From NCBI RefSeq assembly GCF_029203285.1, contig NZ_CP115669.1:806001-870000 (forward strand): 64,000 nt of DNA. The letters are read 5' to 3'. The DNA comes from Pseudomonas sp. PSE14 (GTDB lineage Bacteria; Pseudomonadota; Gammaproteobacteria; Pseudomonadales; Pseudomonadaceae). Position 1 is the stretch's first letter. Every line of letters starts with the position of its first letter. The notes beneath the pieces are model-generated. The model was given only the letters and a program-made list of their open reading frames with translations. It ran no database searches and was not told the DNA's origin. The position numbers and the translations under genes are program-made. This document shows, piece after piece, positions 43,563-51,149 of the stretch.

Positions 43563-45302
43563 ATGAGGTTGAAGCTGACGCGAGCCCTCTGGACCTGGGC
43601 AGCCTTGCTGGCCGTGGGGTTGTTGTTCGTCATTCCGTTGGCCGCCTGGCAACGGGGGCTGGGTGCGCTGGTCATTGCCGTCCTGCTCCTGCTGGTGTGG
43701 CTCTGGGCGGGGCGGCAAGCCGCCAGACACCGTCAGGATCTGGCGCTGGCCGATGGTGCCTCGTTGCCGCCGGCTGGCTATCGGCAACCCGTGGTGCTGG
43801 TCTGCGGTGACGGCCTGCGGAGCCTGTTCGAGATGAGCAGGGGCGACGCGATCACCCCACGCACCACCCAGCGGGGCTGCTATCTGCCCGTGGACGACCT
43901 CGATCAGTTGCCGCGCATGGTCGACGGCATCCTCGCCCATCGGCCGCATTGGAGCCGACAGCTTTGCGTCCTCCATGTCATCAACCCGGGGGAGCATGCC
44001 GATGCAGGGGCACTGGCCGGACAGGTCCGTGCCTTCCGTCACCAGCTGGCGCTGGCCCGGCGGCGAGGTGGCGCCTTGCCGTTGCTACTGGCGACCTACC
44101 TGCAAAGCGGCCAAGGTACGGGCTCCTGGTTCAGCTGGGAGGCGGGGGGGCAGCAGCCGGTTGTGCGTGAAGCCGGCGCGCTTGCCGGCCTTGCCGAATG
44201 GCAACGACAGGCACCGGACCACCAGGGCGCGGCGGCACGCCTGCGCAGCGCCGTCCAATTGGACGGCCTCGCCCGATGGCTGGCCGAGAACGTACTCGAT
44301 CACCTCGTCAGCCGCGGCACGAGTGATCCCGCCTGTGTCGCCACCGCTTGCGCAATCGCGCTCGTGCCGGCGCTGCCCGGTCGTGTCGCCGGCAACCTCT
44401 GGCAACACTGGCTGCAGGAGCGGACGGCGCTGGTCGAGGCGCCGGGGCGGGAGCCAGGCAAGGGAGCTGCGCTGCCTCTGCCCGACTCCTTGCTGGCTCT
44501 GCTGCCGGTGACCTCGCAAGCCACGCCGCTGCGTCGTGCCGGCCTTGCCGCACTCTGGCTGTTCGTGGCCGCGGGACTGGTGGCGATGGCCAGTTCGGCC
44601 TGGCAGAACACACTGCTGGCGCGCCAGGTCAGCGATGACCTTCGCCGCTACCACGACATTCCCCAGCCCGAGCATCGCGACCAGCCCGAGTTCGCCCAGC
44701 GAGAGGCGGCCATGACGGTACTGCGCGAGGACGCCGCCCGCCTGGACGCCTACTACCGCCATGGTGAGCCGTTACACCTGGGCCTTGGCCTGTACCAGGG
44801 CGAACGCCTGCGCAATCTGCTGTTGGCGGCCATCACCGCCTACCGGTTGCCGCCGAAGGCTCCAGTCGTGGCGAAGATTCCCGCCCCTGTCCGCCTGGAC
44901 AGCCTGTCGCTGTTCGCCGTGGGCAGCGCAAAGCTCAAGCCTGAATCCACCAAGGTGCTGATCAACGCCCTGGTCGACATCAAGGCCCAGCCGGGCTGGC
45001 TGATCGTGATCGCCGGGCATACCGATGCCACCGGCAACGCCGAGCACAACCTCGAACTGTCCCGTGCCCGCGCGGGCGCCGTGCGCGACTGGATGCAGCG
45101 CATGGGCGACATCCCCGACAGCTGCTTCGCCGTACAGGGTTTCGGCGCCCAGCAGCCGATCGCCAGCAACGACACCGAGATCGGACGCGCCGCGAACCGG
45201 CGCGTCGATATTCGTCTGGTTCCGGAAGTGGGGGCCTGCGTGCCCACCGCGGCGGCGCCGGATCGAAAGCATCAGTCGCATTCCGCGGCTTTCAACCTCT
45301 GA
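43563..45302 (+). CDS. T6SS-associated OmpA/MotB-family protein
   Basis: A 579-residue membrane protein. Two N-terminal helices (WTWAALLAVGLLFVIPLAAW and GLGALVIAVLLLLVWLWAG) are followed by a ~270-residue cytoplasmic part, a further helix near residue 330 (LAALWLFVAAGLVAMASS) and a periplasmic OmpA-like C-terminal domain (residues ~445-555). The latter has the peptidoglycan motif IVIAGHTDATGNAEHNLELSRARAGAV and NRRVDIRL. Peptidoglycan anchoring of the TssLM complex by such a separate protein is known in other T6SS loci. It lies 9 bp after tssL and just before hcp. Confidence 0.88.
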   Translation: MRLKLTRALWTWAALLAVGLLFVIPLAAWQRGLGALVIAVLLLLVWLWAGRQAARHRQDLALADGASLPPAGYRQPVVLVCGDGLRSLFEMSRGDAITPRTTQRGCYLPVDDLDQLPRMVDGILAHRPHWSRQLCVLHVINPGEHADAGALAGQVRAFRHQLALARRRGGALPLLLATYLQSGQGTGSWFSWEAGGQQPVVREAGALAGLAEWQRQAPDHQGAAARLRSAVQLDGLARWLAENVLDHLVSRGTSDPACVATACAIALVPALPGRVAGNLWQHWLQERTALVEAPGREPGKGAALPLPDSLLALLPVTSQATPLRRAGLAALWLFVAAGLVAMASSAWQNTLLARQVSDDLRRYHDIPQPEHRDQPEFAQREAAMTVLREDAARLDAYYRHGEPLHLGLGLYQGERLRNLLLAAITAYRLPPKAPVVAKIPAPVRLDSLSLFAVGSAKLKPESTKVLINALVDIKAQPGWLIVIAGHTDATGNAEHNLELSRARAGAVRDWMQRMGDIPDSCFAVQGFGAQQPIASNDTEIGRAANRRVDIRLVPEVGACVPTAAAPDRKHQSHSAAFNL

Positions 45303-45317
45303 GAGAAGGAGCTTCAC

Positions 45318-45809
45318 ATGGCAATTCCCGTATACCTCTGGCTGCAGGACGACGGCGGCGCGGACATCAAGGGTTCGGTGGACGTGCAGAAACGCGAGGG
45401 CAGCATCGAGGTCGTCGCCCAGGATCACAGCCTGTACATCCCCACCGACAACAACACCGGCAAGCTGACCGGAACCCGGGTGCACACCCCGTTCCTGTTC
45501 ACCAAGGAAATCGATGCCTCCAGCCCGTACCTGTACAAGGCCGTCACCACTGGCCAGACCCTGAAGAGCGCCGAGTTCAAGTGGTATCGCATCGACGACG
45601 CCGGCCAGGAGGTCGAGTACTTCATCACCAAGCTGGAGAACGTGAAGGTGGTGAAGGTCGCGCCGAAGATGCACGACATCAAGGACCCGGCCAAGGAGAA
45701 GCACAACCACCTGGAACAGGTCGAGCTGCGCTACGAGAAGATCACCTGGACCTACAAGGACGGAAACATCATCCACGCCGACTCCTGGAACGAGCGCCAG
45801 AGTGCGTGA
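45318..45809 (+). CDS. hcp: T6SS tube protein Hcp
   Basis: A 163-residue protein (TssD) whose hexameric rings form the inner tube and which is itself exported. It begins MAIPVYLWLQDDGGADIKGSVDVQKREGSIEV and has HTPFLFTKEIDASSPYLYKAV and YEKITWTYKDGNIIHADSW, characteristic of Hcp. AAGGAG stands before the ATG. A hairpin follows the gene, typical for a highly expressed operon member. Confidence 0.96.
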   Translation: MAIPVYLWLQDDGGADIKGSVDVQKREGSIEVVAQDHSLYIPTDNNTGKLTGTRVHTPFLFTKEIDASSPYLYKAVTTGQTLKSAEFKWYRIDDAGQEVEYFITKLENVKVVKVAPKMHDIKDPAKEKHNHLEQVELRYEKITWTYKDGNIIHADSWNERQSA

Positions 45810-45862
45810 TGCCAGGTTAGACCGGTAGACGGCCCCATTCTGCCGGTTCCGGTGCGCCGGGT

Positions 45863-45886
45863 TGAGCGTCCGTTCGCGGGCGCTCA
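45863..45886 (+). other. Hairpin between hcp and clpV
   Basis: A 9-bp stem, TGAGCGTCC / GGGCGCTCA with one G-U pair and a 6-base loop, follows the hcp stop by about 50 bases. There is no T-run. It could protect the hcp end of the mRNA or attenuate transcription into clpV. Confidence 0.5.
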
Positions 45887-45949
45887 GCCAGGCACATCGA
45901 GTCGCCCTCCGGATACTCCAGCGCCACGCCCGTACAAGGAAGCACCCCC

Positions 45950-48610
45950 ATGGTCCAGAACTCCGCCAGCCTGCTCCGTCGACTCAACCCGTATTGCGCG
46001 CAGGCACTCAGCGCAGCCGCATCGCTGTGCCAGAGCCGCGCCCACGCACAGATCACCATCGAACACTGGCTGCTCAAGCTGCTGGAGCAGGGCGAGGGCG
46101 ACCTGACCCTGATCGCGCGTCGCTATGAGTGGGACCTGGATGCCCTCTGGCAAGGGCTGCTCGAGCATCTGGACCGCCTGCCGCGCAGCGTGCGCGACAA
46201 ACCCCAGCTCTGCGCGAAGCTGCAGCAACTGATCAGGAACGCCTGGCTTCGTGCCTCGCTGGAAGAGGACACCGACCGCCTGCGCTCCGTGCACCTGCTC
46301 GCGGCCCTGATGGATACACCCAGCCTGCTCGAATGCCAGGAGGCCTGGCCGCTGCTGAGCCTGGGCGAGGTCCAGTTGCAGCGCCTCCTGCCGCTGCTGG
46401 ATCAGCACTCCGAGGAGCGTCCGCAAGTCCAGCAGGAGGCGGCCCTGGCGGAAGGCGAAGCGGGAGGGTTTTCCGCCCCGACCACCACTGTGGCCGGGAA
46501 CGATGCCCTGGTCGCCGTGCTTGACCGGTTCACCCAGGATGTCACCGCCAAGGCGCGGGAAGGGTGCATCGACCCGGTGTTCGGTCGTGACGACGAAATC
46601 CGCCAGGTCATCGATATCCTCAGCCGCCGGCGCAAGAACAACCCCATCCTGGTCGGCGAGCCCGGGGTCGGCAAGACCGCTCTGGTCGAAGGGCTGGCCC
46701 TGCGTATTGCCAACGGCGACGTGCCCGACAGCCTCAAGCCGGTGAGCGTGCGCACCCTCGATCTTGGCCTGCTGCAGGCCGGGGCCGGGGTCAAGGGCGA
46801 GTTCGAGCAGCGCCTGAAGAACGTCATCGATGCGGTACAGCAATCGGAAACCCCGGTCCTGCTGTTCATCGACGAGGCCCACACCCTGATCGGCGCCGGC
46901 AACCAGGCAGGCGGCGCCGACGCGGCGAACCTGCTCAAACCCGCCCTCGCACGCGGCGAGCTGCGCACCATCGCCGCGACTACCTGGAGCGAATACAAGC
47001 AGTACTTCGAGCGTGACGCGGCGCTGGAGCGCCGCTTCCAGCAGGTCAAGGTCGACGAGCCGGACGACGCCAATGCCTGCCTGATGCTGCGTGGCCTCAA
47101 GGCGCGCTATGCCAGCCACCATGGCGTGCACATCGAGGATGCGGCGGTGCAGGCCGCCGTCAGCCTGTCACGCCGTTACCTGACCGGCCGGCAACTGCCC
47201 GACAAGGCCGTGGACCTGCTGGACACCGCCAGCGCCCGGGTGCGCATGAGCCTCGATTGTGAGCCCCAGGAACTGGTGCGCCTCAAGGCCCGGCAGGCGG
47301 CGCTCGAACTGGAGCAGCAGGCGCTGGAAGCCGATGCTCGCTTCAGCGGCAATCCCGCCACGGAACGCCTGGGCGAGATCGCCACACAGCAAGCCGAATT
47401 GCAGCAGCGGCATGCCGAACTGGAACGGCAATACCGCCAGGAACTCGACCTCAGCCTGCAACTGCTGGCCGCTCGGCAAGCCGAGCCGGTGCAGGCGGAC
47501 CGCTGCGCCGACCTGCAGCGGCAGTTGGAGGCTGCCCAGGATGGCGAGCCTTTGCTCTCGCTGGATGTTGGCGCGCGCAGCGTCGCGGAGGTGATCGCCG
47601 ACTGGACCGGCGTACCGCTGGGCAGCCTGCTCAAGGACGAACAGGCCAGCCTGTTGGAGCTGGAGCAGCACCTCGGTGAGCGAGTGATCGGCCAGGACCA
47701 CGCACTCGCTGCCCTGGCCCAGCGCCTGCGCGCCGCGCGCACCGGGCTGACCGAGGAAAAGGCCCCGCAGGGCGTATTCCTGCTGGTCGGCACCAGCGGC
47801 GTCGGCAAGACCGAAACCGCGCTGGCGCTGGCCGACTGCCTGTTCGGCGGCGAAAAGTCGCTGATCACCCTGAATCTCTCCGAATACCAGGAGGCCCATA
47901 CCGTCAGCCAGCTCAAGGGCTCTCCGCCGGGCTACGTCGGCTATGGGCAGGGCGGGGTGCTCACCGAGGCTGTACGCCAACGGCCCTACAGCGTCGTGCT
48001 GCTCGACGAAGTGGAAAAGGCCCACCGCGACGTGCTCAACCTCTTCTACCAGGTCTTCGACCGCGGCTTCATGCGCGACGGCGAGGGGCGCGAGATTGAC
48101 TTCCGCAACACCGTCATCCTGATGACCTCCAACCTCGGCAGCGACCTGCTGCAGGCCTGCCTGCAAGAGCGGCCCGACGCCACCGACGGAGACTTGCAGG
48201 AGCTGTTGCGCCCCACCTTGCGCGACCACTTCCAGCCCGCACTCCTGGCACGCTTCCAGACCCTGATCTACCGGCCGCTGCTGGGCGATTCGCTCAAGCG
48301 CATCGTCGCCATCAAGCTCGCCCAGGTCGTCCGTCGCCTGCAACGCCACTACGGCCTGGCGTGCCACATCGACGAAGCGCTGAGCGATGCGGTGGTATCT
48401 GCCTGCCTGCTGCCCGACACCGGCGCCCGCAACATCGACAGCCTGCTCAACCAGCAGATCCTCCCTGTACTCAGCCAGCAATTGCTGCAACGTCAGGCCG
48501 CCCGCCGCAAGACCCATGGCGTGATCCTGGGCTACAGCGACGAAGACGGCATCACCCTGCATTTCACCGATCCGCAGGACGAGGCACAGCCCGTCCTTGA
48601 GGAGGCCTGA
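45950..48610 (+). CDS. clpV: T6SS AAA+ ATPase ClpV (TssH)
   Basis: An 886-residue ClpB-like unfoldase that disassembles the contracted sheath. It has an N-terminal Clp-N domain (AHAQITIEHWLLKLLEQGEGD). The first AAA domain has Walker A GEPGVGKTALVEG near residue 236 and Walker B LLFIDEAHTLIGAG. A middle coiled region lies at ~410-530. The second AAA domain has Walker A LVGTSGVGKTETALA near residue 613 and VVLLDEVEKAH. AAGGAAG lies before the ATG. The short N-terminal helix that recognises TssC is typical for ClpV. Confidence 0.96.
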   Translation: MVQNSASLLRRLNPYCAQALSAAASLCQSRAHAQITIEHWLLKLLEQGEGDLTLIARRYEWDLDALWQGLLEHLDRLPRSVRDKPQLCAKLQQLIRNAWLRASLEEDTDRLRSVHLLAALMDTPSLLECQEAWPLLSLGEVQLQRLLPLLDQHSEERPQVQQEAALAEGEAGGFSAPTTTVAGNDALVAVLDRFTQDVTAKAREGCIDPVFGRDDEIRQVIDILSRRRKNNPILVGEPGVGKTALVEGLALRIANGDVPDSLKPVSVRTLDLGLLQAGAGVKGEFEQRLKNVIDAVQQSETPVLLFIDEAHTLIGAGNQAGGADAANLLKPALARGELRTIAATTWSEYKQYFERDAALERRFQQVKVDEPDDANACLMLRGLKARYASHHGVHIEDAAVQAAVSLSRRYLTGRQLPDKAVDLLDTASARVRMSLDCEPQELVRLKARQAALELEQQALEADARFSGNPATERLGEIATQQAELQQRHAELERQYRQELDLSLQLLAARQAEPVQADRCADLQRQLEAAQDGEPLLSLDVGARSVAEVIADWTGVPLGSLLKDEQASLLELEQHLGERVIGQDHALAALAQRLRAARTGLTEEKAPQGVFLLVGTSGVGKTETALALADCLFGGEKSLITLNLSEYQEAHTVSQLKGSPPGYVGYGQGGVLTEAVRQRPYSVVLLDEVEKAHRDVLNLFYQVFDRGFMRDGEGREIDFRNTVILMTSNLGSDLLQACLQERPDATDGDLQELLRPTLRDHFQPALLARFQTLIYRPLLGDSLKRIVAIKLAQVVRRLQRHYGLACHIDEALSDAVVSACLLPDTGARNIDSLLNQQILPVLSQQLLQRQAARRKTHGVILGYSDEDGITLHFTDPQDEAQPVLEEA

Positions 48611-48612
48611 TC

Positions 48613-51132
48613 ATGCTCGACAACATTCGTCCCTTCTTCGATCACAGCCGCCACAAGCTCTGGGTCCGCAACCTCGACGCCCCGCTCGACGTGCTCGCCT
48701 TCGTCGGCGAGGAAGCGTTGAGCCGGCCCTTCGACTACCGCATCGAATTCACCTCGACGCAGAAGGACATCCCCGCCGACCAACTGCTCGGCCAGGACGC
48801 CCGCTTCAGCCTTTGCCCACCGCCCACGCCCGTGCCCTTCGTGGGGCTGCAAGTGCCAGCGGAACAGCCTCTGCGTACCCTGCATGGCGTGATCACCGGC
48901 CTGCGCCGCCTCTCCGGTTCCAACGACGAAGCCCTCTATGAAGTGACCCTGCAACCGCGCCTGGCACTGCTCGGGCGCGGCCGGCAGTACCGCATCTACC
49001 AGCACCAGTCGGTGCCGGAAATCGTCGAAGGCATCCTGCGCAGCCGCCACGACTTCGAAGGCCAGGACTTCTTTTTCGACTTGAAGCGCGAGTACCCCAA
49101 GCGCGAACAGGTGATGCAGTACGGCGAGAGCGACCTGGCTTTCATCCAGCGCCTGCTTGCCGACATCGGCATCTGGTACCGCTTCACCGCCGACGAGCGC
49201 CTGAACATCGACGTGGTCGAGTTTCATGACGACCAGCGCAACTACCAGTTCGACGTCAGCCTGCCGCTGCGCCCGCAGTCGGGCACCAGCAGCAGCGGGC
49301 AGGATGCCGTCTGGCAACTGCAATCGCGCCACGGCGTGGTTGAGAAAAATCTCCACATCCGCTCCTACGACCCGCGTCAGGCCAACGTCTATCTGGAAGG
49401 CGAGGTCGACCAGACCCGCGGCGACAAAACCACCTACGGCGAGGCCTATCACTACGCCGAGCCCTACACGGTGCTGGGCGACGCCATCGACCAGGCCGAA
49501 GACCTGCAAAGCGAGTCGGGCTACTTCTATGCCCGCCTGCGCCACGAGCGCTACCTCAACGACCACACCCGCCTCAGCGGCCACACCAGCAGCGCCGCCC
49601 TGGCGCCCGGCCAGGTCCTGAAAATCGACGGCAGCGCACCGGAGGCTTTCCGCCCCGGCGCGGTGATCACCCACCTGCGCACCAGCGCCGCCCGGGATCG
49701 CAGCTTCGAGGCCCGCTTCGACGCCATCCCCTATTCGGAGGCTGTCTGCTTCCGTCCGCCGCTGCTGCCCAAACCGATCATCGCCGGCACCATCCCCGCC
49801 CGCGTCACCAGCCCGCAGCCCAACGACCTCTACGGCCACATCGATATCGAAGGCCGCTACAAGGTCAACTTCTTGTTCGATCGCGATACCTGGCCCGCCG
49901 GCCAGGAGAGCATGTGGTTGCGCCTGGCGCGGCCCTATGCCGGGGAAACCTACGGCCTGCATTTCCCGCTGATCCAGGGCACCGAAGTGGCCGTGGCCTT
50001 TTTCGAGGGCCAGATCGACAAGCCCTACATCGCCGCGACCCTCCACGATAGTCAGCACCCCGACCACGTCACTCTGAAGAACTATCAGAGAAACGTCCTA
50101 CGAACTCCTTCAAACAACAAGCTGCGCATGGAGGACCGGCGCGGCGAAGAGCACATCAAGCTCAGCACCGAGCACAGCGGCAAGAGCCAGCTCAACCTCG
50201 GTCATCTGGTGGACGCGCAACGGCAGAAGCGCGGCGAAGGCTTCGAGCTGCGCACCGATGGTTGGGGTGCCATCCGCAGCGGCAAGGGCATGTTCATCAG
50301 CGCAGATGTGCAGGCCAAGGGTCAAGGGCACGTTCTGGACATGAGCGCCGCTGTAGCCCAACTCAACAACTCTCTGGAACTGGTTAAGGCGCTGGCCCAA
50401 AGCGTTTCGGTGTCGGGGGCTCTGGCGGCTGATGTACAGGCACAGCAAGCACTCAAGCAAGCCTTGACCAATCTGGCCGATGCCGGGTTGGTTGCATCGG
50501 CGCCGGCGGGCATGGCGCTGACCACCCCAAAGAACCTGCAACTTACCAGCGGTCAATGTCTTACCGCGACAGCAGGTGAGTGCGCCGACTTCAGCGTGTT
50601 CAAACGCTTCACCGTGGCCGCCGGAGAGGCCATCAGCCTGTTCGCCCAGAAATTGGGCCTCAAACTGTTCGCTTCCCGTGGTCCTGTGGATATCCAGGCG
50701 CAAAGCGACGCCATGACCATGCAAGCCGACAAGAACATGAGCCTGAGCAGCATCAACGGCGAAATGGTCCTCAATGCCGAGCACGGCATCACCCTGGTCA
50801 GCCGCGGCGCATACATAAAACTCAAGGATGGCTCCATCGAAATTGGCGCTCCCGGTGAGCTGCGTATTCGCAATGATCAGATCACCTGGGGAGGATCAGC
50901 CTCCCTCGACAAAGCCTTGGCTCCCATGACCCTGGAAGACCCGATCTACACGAATCCGACCCAGGGCGGCTTCCAGGTGTTGGACCAGGTCACCGGCAAA
51001 CCCAAACCTTACGTGGCCTATCGCCTCGAAGCCGAGGACGGCGCCGTTATTCGCGGCGTTACCGACGAGAACGGCTACACCCAGAGCCACTACGGCCTCA
51101 CGTCCCAGAACATGAAATTGTTCTTTGAATGA
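48613..51132 (+). CDS. vgrG: T6SS spike protein VgrG with C-terminal extension
   Basis: An 839-residue spike (TssI). Residues ~10-400 are the gp27-like region (FDYRIEFTSTQKDIPADQLLGQ, YRIYQHQSVPEIVEGIL, QYGESDLAFIQRLLADIGIWYRF). The gp5-like OB domain follows (YKVNFLFDRDTWPAGQESMWLRLARPYAGETYGLHFPLIQGTEVAVAF), then a DUF2345 beta-helix region to about 780. The last ~55 residues (GGFQVLDQVTGKPKPYVAYRL...GVTDENGYTQSHYG) look like a transthyretin-type fold, which in other VgrGs binds cargo effectors. It starts two bases after clpV and is followed by a cargo module without a recognised DUF4123 or DUF2169 adaptor. Confidence 0.93.
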   Translation: MLDNIRPFFDHSRHKLWVRNLDAPLDVLAFVGEEALSRPFDYRIEFTSTQKDIPADQLLGQDARFSLCPPPTPVPFVGLQVPAEQPLRTLHGVITGLRRLSGSNDEALYEVTLQPRLALLGRGRQYRIYQHQSVPEIVEGILRSRHDFEGQDFFFDLKREYPKREQVMQYGESDLAFIQRLLADIGIWYRFTADERLNIDVVEFHDDQRNYQFDVSLPLRPQSGTSSSGQDAVWQLQSRHGVVEKNLHIRSYDPRQANVYLEGEVDQTRGDKTTYGEAYHYAEPYTVLGDAIDQAEDLQSESGYFYARLRHERYLNDHTRLSGHTSSAALAPGQVLKIDGSAPEAFRPGAVITHLRTSAARDRSFEARFDAIPYSEAVCFRPPLLPKPIIAGTIPARVTSPQPNDLYGHIDIEGRYKVNFLFDRDTWPAGQESMWLRLARPYAGETYGLHFPLIQGTEVAVAFFEGQIDKPYIAATLHDSQHPDHVTLKNYQRNVLRTPSNNKLRMEDRRGEEHIKLSTEHSGKSQLNLGHLVDAQRQKRGEGFELRTDGWGAIRSGKGMFISADVQAKGQGHVLDMSAAVAQLNNSLELVKALAQSVSVSGALAADVQAQQALKQALTNLADAGLVASAPAGMALTTPKNLQLTSGQCLTATAGECADFSVFKRFTVAAGEAISLFAQKLGLKLFASRGPVDIQAQSDAMTMQADKNMSLSSINGEMVLNAEHGITLVSRGAYIKLKDGSIEIGAPGELRIRNDQITWGGSASLDKALAPMTLEDPIYTNPTQGGFQVLDQVTGKPKPYVAYRLEAEDGAVIRGVTDENGYTQSHYGLTSQNMKLFFE

Positions 51133-51149
51133 GCAAGGAGGCAGAAATC

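Noticed and set aside
51129..51149. Earlier ATG for the putative effector
   Set aside because: It overlaps the vgrG end and has no ribosome-binding site of its own, while the ATG at 51150 is preceded by AAGGAGG within this very stretch.
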